From Tenacibaculum sp. SZ-18 (GTDB taxonomy: Bacteria > Bacteroidota > Bacteroidia > Flavobacteriales > Flavobacteriaceae): a stretch of 64,000 bases of DNA. Both the position numbers and the translations under genes were made by a program. The stretch is from NCBI RefSeq assembly GCF_002813915.1, contig NZ_CP019335.1:1595777-1659776 (forward strand). Direction: 5' to 3'. This document shows positions 1 to 8,128 of this stretch, piece by piece. Every line of letters begins with the position of its first letter. The stretch's first letter is position 1. The notes under the pieces are model-generated. The model was not told the DNA's origin. It was given only the letters and a program-made list of their open reading frames with translations, and did not search any database.

Positions 1-491
1 TTCCTGAAGATGAAAAAGACATTTTACGTGGTCATAATCACCTTCCTCTTTCTATTCTTAACAAGCATTCTAATGACCTTAATAATCTTCACAAAAACGG
101 CAATTTAAACGACTTTCAACAAATGCAAATCGATAGTACTATTGTCAGATTATGTGAATCAATGGGAAAAGCGGAAAGAATAAAAAAAACAATTTTCCCA
201 AAAACATATAGACTTACATTAAGATTCTTCATCTTTGTCTTTTTGTTTCTTTTATCGTTGTCTTTTATGAATTTCAAAATGTGGATTGGAATTCCTGTTC
301 TAATCGTAATTTCAATTCCTTTTTTGCTGTTAGAAAAAATTGCAAAAAATGTTCAAGATCCATTTAGTAATCGACCTACAGATTGTCCAATCGGCTCTAT
401 TTCAAAAACTATTGAACTAAATATAAAAGAATTAATTGAAAATAAAGAAACTTCAATTTCCGAAGATAGTAACTCTTTCTATGAAATGTAA
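1..491 (+). CDS. Bestrophin-family channel protein, C-terminal part (5' end outside window)
   Basis: The reading frame is open from the first complete codon at position 3, so the gene starts upstream and the ATG at 123 is internal. About 162 residues are visible. They hold two adjacent hydrophobic segments (residues FIFVFLFLLSLSF and IGIPVLIVISIPFLLL of the visible part), then EKIAKNVQDPFSNRPTDCPI. That acidic 'QDPF..RPTD.P' signature is typical of the bestrophin/UPF0187 family (pentameric anion channels of the inner membrane). The family call rests on this motif and the topology. Ion selectivity and role are not visible. No terminator hairpin was found after the stop. Confidence 0.8.
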   Translation, partial: PEDEKDILRGHNHLPLSILNKHSNDLNNLHKNGNLNDFQQMQIDSTIVRLCESMGKAERIKKTIFPKTYRLTLRFFIFVFLFLLSLSFMNFKMWIGIPVLIVISIPFLLLEKIAKNVQDPFSNRPTDCPIGSISKTIELNIKELIENKETSISEDSNSFYEM

Positions 492-946
492 AGGATAAAT
501 TTCATGTTTTTCGACAAGTTTATGTTGTTTTCTTGTATCATTCATGTTTTATTATATGGATTAAATTGTTCATAACCACTTGGCTGTCTCTTGTGAAACA
601 AATTACTTATAGTATCACAAATTTGTTATCCTAATTATAGAATATCATTTGTCCCAACATGAAGACTATATACAGATATTGCTTAGAACAATATAAAATT
701 ATAAAAGGAAATATACTGAACCTAAATATTGTACATCTCGGACCAACTAAAAAGAAATTGATAAATAAGTTGGATTTTTCTTCACTAATTATTTTAATCA
801 AAGATTAGAAATAGAAGTACAGTATAAAATCAAAAAATATCATCTAATCATTTTCAAATATCAACTACAGAAATGTAGGAGGAATTGATACAGTTGGAAA
901 TATCATTATTTTACATAACGATTTCTTTTCACAAAATTGAACGATT

Positions 947-969
947 TCAAACAACTAACTCAAACAACT
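947..969. repeat. Direct repeat upstream of the molybdenum-hydroxylase operon
   Basis: The 10-mer TCAAACAACT occurs at 947-956 and again at 960-969, a 13-nt period. It lies about 50 nt before the cytochrome gene start, just upstream of the likely promoter. The position suits an activator or repressor site, but this is inferred from position only. Confidence 0.4.
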
Positions 970-997
970 GATTTAAAGTAATTTTTGTATTTTTAAG

Positions 998-1008
998 TAT
1001 CAACTACA
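998..1008. repeat. Second copy of TATCAACTACA in the operon leader
   Basis: The 11-mer TATCAACTACA is present here, 8 nt before the cytochrome start codon, and also at 859-869, 139 nt upstream. Function is unknown. Chance recurrence in AT-rich DNA is possible. Confidence 0.25.
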
Positions 1009-1016
1009 ACCTACTT

Positions 1017-1631
1017 ATGAGGAAATCAGTAAAATTACTTGTAATACCTTTATTACTTCTTACTGGAATAATTTTAGCTTCTAATTTAAACAACTCGCCA
1101 GTATATGTTCTTGTTTCAAAAGAAATAGCTTCTTCAAAAAACAACAATGACAATTACACTAAAATGATGGACGTATTAATGAGTCCTCGATGCGTTAATT
1201 GTCACCCAAATGATAATATTCCAAAACAAGGAGATGATGCACATCCTCATTATTTTGGCATGTCTCGTGGAGAAAATAATTTAGGATATCAAGCAACAAA
1301 ATGTACTACTTGTCACCAATCAGAAAATAATAATTATTCAGGAGTTCCTGGTGCTCCAGGATGGTCATTAGCTCCAGAAAGTATGAAATGGGAAGGCGTA
1401 ACTAGAAATGAGATTGCAGAATCAATGCTAGATCCTAAACGAAATGGAGGAAGAAATCATGAAGAATTAATGCATCATTTAACCGAACACGAATTAGTTC
1501 TTTGGGCTTGGGAGCCAGGTATACGTGCCGATGGAACTAAAAGAAATCCTCCTCCTGTTCCTGTGGATGAATATATAAAAGCTGTAAAACAATGGTTTAA
1601 AGACGGAGCCATAATTCCATCTAATCCATAA
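1017..1631 (+). CDS. Di-haem c-type cytochrome, partner of the molybdenum hydroxylase
   Basis: This 204-residue protein starts with a basic N-terminus and a hydrophobic stretch (residues 7-21) that should act as a signal peptide or anchor. Two haem-binding CxxCH motifs are visible: C59-V-N-C62-H63 and C96-T-T-C99-H100. The gene is directly followed, 2 nt later, by the [2Fe-2S] and molybdopterin subunits of an isoquinoline-oxidoreductase-like enzyme. The likely role is to take electrons from that enzyme in the periplasm and pass them to the respiratory chain. Family members of this type are often annotated only as cytochrome c-like. The haem count is seen directly; the electron partner is inferred from gene order. 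Confidence 0.8.
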   Translation: MRKSVKLLVIPLLLLTGIILASNLNNSPVYVLVSKEIASSKNNNDNYTKMMDVLMSPRCVNCHPNDNIPKQGDDAHPHYFGMSRGENNLGYQATKCTTCHQSENNNYSGVPGAPGWSLAPESMKWEGVTRNEIAESMLDPKRNGGRNHEELMHHLTEHELVLWAWEPGIRADGTKRNPPPVPVDEYIKAVKQWFKDGAIIPSNP

Positions 1632-1633
1632 TA

Positions 1634-2125
1634 ATGACTAAATCCCTTTTTATGAGAATTTCATTTGAAATAAATAATCAACCTACTTCTATCGATATTG
1701 AAGATGGCAACACACCTTTACTTTGGGTAATTAGAGATGTTCTAGATTTAAAAGGAACTAAATTTGGCTGTGGTAAAGCGGCTTGTGGAGCTTGTACAAT
1801 TATGATTAATGGTGAAGAAATTCGTTCATGTTCTTATGCGGTAAAATTTGCAGAAGGAAAAAAAGTAATAACTATTGAAGGTTTAGGAACACCTCAAAAT
1901 CCGCATCCTGTTCAACAAGCCTGGATTGAAAAAGTAGTTCCTCAATGTGGCTATTGTCAACCTGGTTTCATGATGGCTACAGCAGCATTATTAGAAAAAG
2001 TTCCAAACCCAACAGACGAAGATATCGACCAAAATATAATTAATGTTTGTCGTTGTGCAACGTATTATCGAATGAGAAAAGCAATACATCGTGCAGCCGA
2101 AATAAAGAACACGATTACCAACTAA
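1634..2125 (+). CDS. iorA: [2Fe-2S] subunit of an isoquinoline 1-oxidoreductase-like molybdenum hydroxylase
   Basis: It carries the full set of eight cysteines for two [2Fe-2S] clusters. The plant-ferredoxin-type N-terminal domain has C46, C51, C54 and C66 (motif FGCGKAACGACT). The all-helical second domain has C105, C108, C139 and C141 (motifs CGYCQPG and NVCRCATY). At 163 residues it is of usual size for the family. An ATG at 1652 (protein beginning MRISFEI) fits homologues slightly better than the ATG at 1634, so the first six residues are uncertain. It passes electrons from the molybdopterin subunit encoded just downstream to an acceptor, probably the cytochrome encoded upstream. The substrate of the enzyme is unknown. 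Confidence 0.88.
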   Translation: MTKSLFMRISFEINNQPTSIDIEDGNTPLLWVIRDVLDLKGTKFGCGKAACGACTIMINGEEIRSCSYAVKFAEGKKVITIEGLGTPQNPHPVQQAWIEKVVPQCGYCQPGFMMATAALLEKVPNPTDEDIDQNIINVCRCATYYRMRKAIHRAAEIKNTITN

Positions 2126-2135
2126 TTTTTCGATT

Positions 2136-4304
2136 ATGAGTAATACAAAACAACAAAACAAAGGAATTTCTCGTCGTAAATTTTTAGTTCGTGGTGGTTT
2201 AGGAACATTAGGAGTTTTGGCAGTTGGGACTTATGTTTTAAGAAACCCTTTAAGAAGATCTATTCTTGAAATGACTGAAACTATTCCTCCTTCGTATATT
2301 GGAAGCGGAACAAAACCTAACCTATGGTTTGAGTTAACAAAAGAAAATAAAGTTATTTTTCATTCGCCAAAAGTTGAAATGGGACAAGGTTCCTTTACAA
2401 GTTTTGCACAAATGATTGCGGATGAAATGGATGTAGCCATAAATCAAATCGAGGTGATCGGAGCAGCCACGAAGACAGGTGTTATTGATGCCTTAAGTAC
2501 AGGTGGAAGTTTATCTGTCGGAGGACTCTGGAAACCTTTGCGTGAATTGTCAGCAACAATGCGAGAAATGTTAAAAATTGAAGCAGCTAAAAAGTTAGAT
2601 GTAAATCCTTCTACCTTAACCACTAAAAATGGAATTGTTTCCGGCGGAGGTAAATCAATGACTTATGCTGAAATTGCTGAAGGTGTTATGGAATGGATCG
2701 TTCCAGACACTCCAAATTTAAAACCTATGAAAGACTACAAGTTCATAGGAAAGCCAATTCGTAGAATTGACTTAAATGCAAAGGTTTTTGGAGATCCTAT
2801 TTTTGGTTTAGATGCTGAAATGCCAAATATGTTGCATGCTACAATAATTCGTTCCAATACTGTTGGAGCTAAATTCAAAAGCGCTAGTACAAATAAGGCA
2901 GAAAATATGCCAGGTGTCGTGAAAATTGTTCAAATAGATGATTGGGTTGGCGTAGTGGCAAAAAGTTATCCGCAAGCTTTAGCAGCTAAATTTGAAATTG
3001 ACGTAGAATGGGATATATCTAAAAAGTGGACTGAAGAAGAAATTCGTGGATTATTACAAGTCGGTAAAGGTGACGAAATGATAACCCAAAAACAAGGAAA
3101 TGCACTTGACCCAAATGATGATTCCACAGTTTCCATAGCATTTACAAGTCCTATTGGAGCTCACGCACAAATTGAACCCAACGGTGCTCTTGCAGATTAT
3201 AATGATGGGAATATATCTATTATACTTTCTACACAAGTTCCAGGTAAAACCCAAGAATATGTTGCGAAAGCCTTAGGTGTTGATAAAGAAAAAGTGAATG
3301 TTGTTCCTACTTACTTAGGCGGTGGATTTGGTAGGCGATTAAATACAAATCATGCGATTCAAGCTGTTCAATTATCAAAAGAAGTAGGAAAACCTGTTAA
3401 ATACATTTTCACAAGGAAAGAAGAGTTTCAAAATGATTTATTTAGACCTCCTACTCATCATGTAATGCGTGGTAAACTAAATTCTGAAGGCTTCTTAGAT
3501 AGTTTAGAACATCATTATGCAAGTGGAGATGTTGCTACAGGATCTATTCTATTTCCAAATGCTGTCAATTCAATCTTAGGAACAGATATCGGTGCAATGC
3601 GAGGTGGTAATATTATGTATGATAAAATTCCAAATCATAGAGCAGTTCAGTGGCATACAACCTTACCGTTTGCAACAAGTTGGTGGAGAAGTTTGGGTTT
3701 ATTGGCGAATACTTTTGCAATTGAAAGTTTTGTTGATGAAATGGCTATTAAATCAGGAAAAAATCCAGTTGAATTTCGATTAGCTAGTATTAGCAACGAG
3801 GGAAATCAAAAACGACTATATGATATTATTAAACTTGCGGCTGAAAAAGGCAACTATAATGATAAACCTTCAAATGGAATCGCTAAAGGATTCGCAGCGT
3901 CTACAGATGCAAATTCGCCTTCTGCCCATGTTGTGGAAGTTTCAATAGAAAATAGTCAAATTAAAGTTCACAAAGTTGTTTGTGCTTTCGATTGTGGTGT
4001 AACCGTAAATCCAGATCAAGTAAAAGCACAATGTGAAGGATCTATAATTATGGGAATGAGCGGTGCTATGTTTGAAAAAATGACTCTTGAAAATGGTCAA
4101 CTCTCTCCGACGATCTACGGTCCTTATGATATGGCTTTAATGAAACATGCTCCAAAAGAAATTGATATTCATTTTATACAAGGAGTAGATATTCCATTAC
4201 CAGTTGGAGAACCACCAATGGGACCAATTGGCGCAGCTGTAGCTAATGCAGTTAGAAGACTAACTGGGAAAAGATTAACAGATCTTCCTTTAAAATTATC
4301 TTAG
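2136..4304 (+). CDS. iorB: Molybdopterin-binding catalytic subunit, isoquinoline 1-oxidoreductase beta-like (xanthine dehydrogenase family)
   Basis: The 722-residue protein begins with a twin-arginine-type signal, SRRKFLVRGG at residues 12-21, followed by a hydrophobic stretch, so it is probably folded with cofactor and exported by Tat together with the IorA-like subunit. Cofactor-binding signatures are present: GQGSFTSFAQ near residue 83, GGGFGRR near residue 394, and GEPPMGPIGAA near the C-terminus. In the last of these E692 sits where the catalytic base glutamate of molybdenum hydroxylases lies. The family hydroxylates N-heterocycles or aldehydes. The physiological substrate cannot be read from the sequence. 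Length and domain order are normal. Confidence 0.88.
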   Translation: MSNTKQQNKGISRRKFLVRGGLGTLGVLAVGTYVLRNPLRRSILEMTETIPPSYIGSGTKPNLWFELTKENKVIFHSPKVEMGQGSFTSFAQMIADEMDVAINQIEVIGAATKTGVIDALSTGGSLSVGGLWKPLRELSATMREMLKIEAAKKLDVNPSTLTTKNGIVSGGGKSMTYAEIAEGVMEWIVPDTPNLKPMKDYKFIGKPIRRIDLNAKVFGDPIFGLDAEMPNMLHATIIRSNTVGAKFKSASTNKAENMPGVVKIVQIDDWVGVVAKSYPQALAAKFEIDVEWDISKKWTEEEIRGLLQVGKGDEMITQKQGNALDPNDDSTVSIAFTSPIGAHAQIEPNGALADYNDGNISIILSTQVPGKTQEYVAKALGVDKEKVNVVPTYLGGGFGRRLNTNHAIQAVQLSKEVGKPVKYIFTRKEEFQNDLFRPPTHHVMRGKLNSEGFLDSLEHHYASGDVATGSILFPNAVNSILGTDIGAMRGGNIMYDKIPNHRAVQWHTTLPFATSWWRSLGLLANTFAIESFVDEMAIKSGKNPVEFRLASISNEGNQKRLYDIIKLAAEKGNYNDKPSNGIAKGFAASTDANSPSAHVVEVSIENSQIKVHKVVCAFDCGVTVNPDQVKAQCEGSIIMGMSGAMFEKMTLENGQLSPTIYGPYDMALMKHAPKEIDIHFIQGVDIPLPVGEPPMGPIGAAVANAVRRLTGKRLTDLPLKLS

Positions 4305-4368
4305 TTTTATGTATTTTTCTACTTAGATTACAAAATAGAAAACTCAATTCTAAAGAAAATAAATCATT

Positions 4369-5382
4369 TTGACACACGAATTTAAAAACATTGTAAATCA
4401 AGCAATAACAAATCAAAACAAAGGAATTAAGAATGTTTTGGCTACCGTTGTATATCTAGAAGGTTCCTCCTACAGAAAACCTGGAGTTAGAATGTTGTTA
4501 TCTTCTGATGGAAAAATGGTTGGCGCCGTTAGTGGCGGCTGTGTTGAAAAGGAAGTGCAAAGAAGAGCTAAATCAGTATTTGAAACAAGTAATTCAAAAG
4601 TAATCACCTATGATGGTCGTTATCGATTAGGATGTGAAGGAATCTTATACATTCTTTTAGAACCATTTCATCTATCTCCAGAGTTTTTCGAGGATTTTGA
4701 AGTTTCGTTAAAAAATAGAGATCCTTTTCAAATAGATTCATCTTTTAAAAAAGAAGATGAGTACATTTTTAATATCGGTTCTATGATAAAATTAAAAAAT
4801 AACTCGTACTCCTTCTCTCCTAGTCTAAATGAAGAAACTTTTGACACACATGAAATATTTCAGCAAACTTTACAACCTTGTTTCAGATTATTAATAATTG
4901 GAGGAGAACATGATGCTGTAAAACTTTGTGCTTCTGCAAGCTTATTAGGTTGGGAAGTAGATGTGATTACTTCGGAAAAAGACCCAAAACAACTCACTGA
5001 TTTTCCTGGTGCAAATTCTATTATTGCAGTTTCTCCTGAAATTGCAGAATTGTCAGTTGATAATGAAACAGCTGTAGTTTTGATGAATCATAATTACGTA
5101 AAGGACTTAAAGTATCTTATAAAACTTGAACCCTTACATCCATTTTATATAGGAATTTTAGGATCTGCGAAAAGAAGAGAACAATTACAAAATGAATTAT
5201 TTCATTATACTACAGACCTGTCAGAAAAGTTTTTAGATACGATTTATAGTCCAGCAGGATTAAATATTGGAGCAATTACCCCAGAAGAAATTGCATTATC
5301 TATTTTATCAGAAATATTAGCAATAACAAGGAAGAAAACTCCTGTTTCATTGCGAACTTTAACGGGTAAAATTCACGCGTAA
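4369..5382 (+). CDS. XdhC/CoxI family protein, molybdenum cofactor delivery to the hydroxylase
   Basis: The N-terminal XdhC_CoxI domain shows GSSYRKPGVRMLL and AVSGGCVE. The C-terminal Rossmann-like XdhC_C domain shows LLIIGGEHDAVKLC and GILGSAKRREQL. XdhC proteins bind Mo-molybdopterin, promote its sulfuration and insert it into xanthine dehydrogenase-family enzymes. The first in-frame ATG is inside the conserved domain, and a stop codon lies at 4360-4362. Translation must therefore begin at a non-ATG codon, most likely the TTG at 4369 (or the ATT at 4366). The gene sits 64 nt after the catalytic subunit it presumably serves. Confidence 0.88.
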   Translation: MTHEFKNIVNQAITNQNKGIKNVLATVVYLEGSSYRKPGVRMLLSSDGKMVGAVSGGCVEKEVQRRAKSVFETSNSKVITYDGRYRLGCEGILYILLEPFHLSPEFFEDFEVSLKNRDPFQIDSSFKKEDEYIFNIGSMIKLKNNSYSFSPSLNEETFDTHEIFQQTLQPCFRLLIIGGEHDAVKLCASASLLGWEVDVITSEKDPKQLTDFPGANSIIAVSPEIAELSVDNETAVVLMNHNYVKDLKYLIKLEPLHPFYIGILGSAKRREQLQNELFHYTTDLSEKFLDTIYSPAGLNIGAITPEEIALSILSEILAITRKKTPVSLRTLTGKIHA

Positions 5383-5386
5383 TTTC

Positions 5387-5974
5387 ATGAAAATCGCCAC
5401 TTTAATTTTAGCAGCAGGGTCTTCTTCAAGAATGGGAAGTCCTAAACAGTTATTGTCTGTAGGGAATACTACATTATTAGGCACAGTAATTGAAAAAATA
5501 CTTTTATTAAATAATAATTCCATTTACTGTATACTCGGGTCAAATGCAGATATAATTAAAGAATCCATAGCTAAATATGATTTGACTATTTTAACTAATT
5601 CAAATTATAGAAAAGGATTATCAACAAGCATAGCTTCAGGTATTCGGCATATTAAAAACTTAGATTACGATGCTGTCTTAATTGTTTTGGGAGATCAACC
5701 AAACATACAAATTAATTATTTCCAGAAAATTATCGAGAAATGGAAAAGTTCTCAGGATTTTATTATTGCTTCGAACTACCCCTCACGAAAAGGTGTTCCA
5801 GCATTATTTCCTAAAAAACATTTTACTCTTTTGGAAAATTTAGAAGGTGATAAAGGTGCCTCAAATATTTTAAACAGTGATGAATTTCCTATTTTTACAA
5901 TAAACTCAAATATCGATTTATTTGATGTTGACACCCAAAATGACTATCAAACTTTGATTAATAAAACACTATGA
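5387..5974 (+). CDS. MocA-like molybdenum cofactor nucleotidyltransferase
   Basis: The 195-residue protein has the nucleotidyltransferase loop LAAGSSSRMGSPKQLL at residues 8-23 and the metal-binding LGDQPNI motif near residue 105. MocA and related enzymes transfer CMP or GMP to Mo-molybdopterin to give the dinucleotide cofactor used by the xanthine dehydrogenase family. Which nucleotide is used is not evident. It starts 4 nt after the XdhC-like gene and its stop overlaps the moeA start (ATGA), so the two are translationally coupled. Confidence 0.85.
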   Translation: MKIATLILAAGSSSRMGSPKQLLSVGNTTLLGTVIEKILLLNNNSIYCILGSNADIIKESIAKYDLTILTNSNYRKGLSTSIASGIRHIKNLDYDAVLIVLGDQPNIQINYFQKIIEKWKSSQDFIIASNYPSRKGVPALFPKKHFTLLENLEGDKGASNILNSDEFPIFTINSNIDLFDVDTQNDYQTLINKTL

Positions 5975-7143
5975 TTTCAGTTTCCGAAGCAATACAACAT
6001 ATTGAAAATCATTTTTCGAAAATGCCTTTGGTTATAAAGCCAATTGAAAAAACCTTAGGATACATCCTAGGAGAAGATATTATTTCCCCGATTAATATGC
6101 CTCCATTTAAGCAGTCTGCGATGGATGGTTACGCCTTTGTGCATTCAAATAATAACGATTATTTAGTGTCTGGTGAAGTTCCAGCAGGAAGTAATGAAAA
6201 TTTCCCCGTGAACTATGATGAAGCTATTAGAATTTTTACAGGATCACGTATTCCCGATGATGCTGATACTGTTGTAATGCAAGAACATACCGAACGAAAA
6301 GGTGATAATCTTAAGATAACAACCCTTCCAGAGAAAGGCGCTAACGTAAGACCTTTGGGAAATCAAATAAAAATTGGCGATGTTGCTTTAAAAACTGGAA
6401 CTTATTTAAATGAAGGAGCCATTGGCTTTTTAGCCGGTTTAGGAATTACTAAAGTACAGGTTTATAAAAAGCCAAAGGTTAGTATTTTAGTCACAGGAAA
6501 TGAACTTCAAAAAGTTGGAAAAAAACTAAAGGAAGGTCAAGTATATGATAGTAATTCTATTACTTTAAAACTTGCGCTGAAACAATTAGGTATTAAAAAA
6601 GTTCGTATTTCTAAGGTTAAAGATACTTTTAAAGCAATCTTCAAAACTATTAAAATAGAACTCAAAAAATCTGATGTAGTTTTAATTTCAGGTGGAATTT
6701 CTGTAGGTGATTACGACTTTGTAAAACAGGCATTACATGATAACGAAGTTGCAGAAGTTTTTTACAAAGTAAATCAAAAGCCTGGAAAACCTTTATGGTT
6801 CGGATATAATGATACAACTAAAGTTTTTGCTTTGCCGGGAAATCCAGCATCTAGTTTAAGTTGTTTTTATATGTATGTTCTTCCTCTGTTAAAAGCTCAT
6901 TTAGGTTATTCAAATCCATATTTACCAAAAGAAAAAGCAATTCTAAATTCAGACATTAAAAATAAATTTGGTAAAACGTTATTTTTAAAAGGAACTGTTG
7001 AAAATGGTCAAGCAACTTTACTAGACGGACAAGCTTCTTCAATGCTCAAATCTTTTGCCGTTTGTAATGCGTTACTTGTAGTACCTAAAGATGAAACACT
7101 AATTGAAAAAGGACAAAAAATTGAATATATAAAATTGATTTAA
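5971..7143 (+). CDS. moeA: Molybdopterin molybdenumtransferase MoeA
   Basis: This 390-residue protein has the MoeA layout. The N-terminal region contains PPFKQSAMDGYAF, the central MoCF-binding fold contains SGGISVGDYDFV, and a later ALPGNPASS motif precedes the C-terminal beta domain. MoeA inserts molybdate into adenylylated molybdopterin. The start overlaps the preceding gene by 4 nt and the stop overlaps the next gene by 1 nt. No moaA, moaC, moaE or mog gene is present in this window, so the rest of cofactor synthesis must be encoded elsewhere. Confidence 0.93.
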   Translation: MISVSEAIQHIENHFSKMPLVIKPIEKTLGYILGEDIISPINMPPFKQSAMDGYAFVHSNNNDYLVSGEVPAGSNENFPVNYDEAIRIFTGSRIPDDADTVVMQEHTERKGDNLKITTLPEKGANVRPLGNQIKIGDVALKTGTYLNEGAIGFLAGLGITKVQVYKKPKVSILVTGNELQKVGKKLKEGQVYDSNSITLKLALKQLGIKKVRISKVKDTFKAIFKTIKIELKKSDVVLISGGISVGDYDFVKQALHDNEVAEVFYKVNQKPGKPLWFGYNDTTKVFALPGNPASSLSCFYMYVLPLLKAHLGYSNPYLPKEKAILNSDIKNKFGKTLFLKGTVENGQATLLDGQASSMLKSFAVCNALLVVPKDETLIEKGQKIEYIKLI

Positions 7144-7889
7144 TGGCGTTTATTCAAGCGGACGTTCTCGTTCTATTTTTTGTAATTCTTGCAATAGTAG
7201 CTTTTTTATATGCTAGCGTTGGCCATGGTGGTGCTAGTGGTTATTTGGCCCTAATGGCTTTATTTGCATTTCCAATTACTGTAATGAAACCGACAGCTTT
7301 ATTACTAAACATTTTTGTCTCTGGAATATCATTTTGGTTTTTTAAGAAAAACAATCATTTTAAGTGGAATCTTTTTTATCCTTTTGCTTTAACATCAATA
7401 CCAATGGCATTTGTAGGAGGATATATTTCTATAAATGCTACCTTGTATAAGCAAATATTAGGAGTGTTTTTAGCTTTTGCTATTTTAAAAATGTTAAATG
7501 TTTTTGGAAAGGAGAAATCTAGTATCACAGAAAATAATTTGAGATTGTCCTTACTTATTGGAGCTTTCATAGGTCTGTTCTCGGGAATGATTGGTATTGG
7601 CGGAGGAATTATATTAAGTCCCGTTATAATACTTTTAGGATGGGGAACTATGAAGCAAGCTGCCGCTGTTTCAGCTCTATTTATTTTTGTTAATTCTATA
7701 TCAGGAATTATAGGTTTTATTTTAAAAGGTGGTGTGATTCCAAATGAAGCATGGTTTTTTATACCAATTGCTGTAATTGGTGGAAGTCTAGGTGCTTTAT
7801 ACGGAAGTAAAAAATTTAATGGATTTGTATTAAAATATGTTTTAGCCGGAGTTTTAACAATCGCCGCAGTAAAATTATTCTTAATTTAG
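7143..7889 (+). CDS. TSUP family permease (TauE/SafE type)
   Basis: The 248-residue protein has about eight hydrophobic segments and two copies of the TSUP glycine signature: ASVGHGGASGYLALMALF near the N-terminus and GMIGIGGGIILSPVIILLG near residue 150. TSUP proteins move sulfur-containing anions or small organic anions across the inner membrane. It overlaps moeA by 1 nt and is followed 4 nt later by the moaD-like gene. This tight placement ties it to cofactor or hydroxylase physiology, perhaps handling sulfite or thiosulfate, but the substrate is not known. Confidence 0.85.
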   Translation: MAFIQADVLVLFFVILAIVAFLYASVGHGGASGYLALMALFAFPITVMKPTALLLNIFVSGISFWFFKKNNHFKWNLFYPFALTSIPMAFVGGYISINATLYKQILGVFLAFAILKMLNVFGKEKSSITENNLRLSLLIGAFIGLFSGMIGIGGGIILSPVIILLGWGTMKQAAAVSALFIFVNSISGIIGFILKGGVIPNEAWFFIPIAVIGGSLGALYGSKKFNGFVLKYVLAGVLTIAAVKLFLI

Positions 7890-7893
7890 AAAT

Positions 7894-8127
7894 ATGGAAA
7901 TAAAATACTTTGGAGAAATAGCTGAGAAAACTAATAAGACCAATGAATCTATTAGTATGGAAAAGCAAAGTTTGTTTGAATTAATATCTTATCTTGAAAA
8001 TGAATACAATATTCTAACCAAGGACATTCAAATTGCTGTAAATCATAATCTTGTTTCAAAGGATATTGACATCTCTTTTGAAGATAAGGATGAAGTTGCT
8101 ATTCTTTCACCGTTTGCAGGTGGATAA
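7894..8127 (+). CDS. moaD: MoaD/ThiS family sulfur-carrier protein
   Basis: A 77-residue beta-grasp protein ending in SPFAGG. The C-terminal di-glycine is the residue pair that MoeB-type enzymes adenylate and convert to thiocarboxylate. As last gene of the molybdenum operon it is most likely the small subunit of molybdopterin synthase rather than ThiS. Its partner MoaE is not in the window. Its stop lies 1 nt from the end of the convergent aminotransferase gene, with no hairpin between them. Confidence 0.85.
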   Translation: MEIKYFGEIAEKTNKTNESISMEKQSLFELISYLENEYNILTKDIQIAVNHNLVSKDIDISFEDKDEVAILSPFAGG

Positions 8128-8128
8128 A

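Larger units (their letters stand above)
492..1016. other. Gene-free stretch before the molybdenum-hydroxylase operon
   Basis: 525 bp, very AT-rich, with no open frame that looks like a protein and no tRNA-like fold noticed. It contains two short repeats near the downstream gene (listed separately) and presumably the promoter of the cytochrome/IorAB operon. No exact TAnnTTTG box was found. The closest is TAATTTTTG around 979-987, which has one base too many between the two halves. Confidence 0.5.

Noticed and set aside
3592..3783. Second open frame inside the molybdopterin subunit gene
   Set aside because: It is a different-frame shadow of a strongly conserved gene, with no family resemblance.
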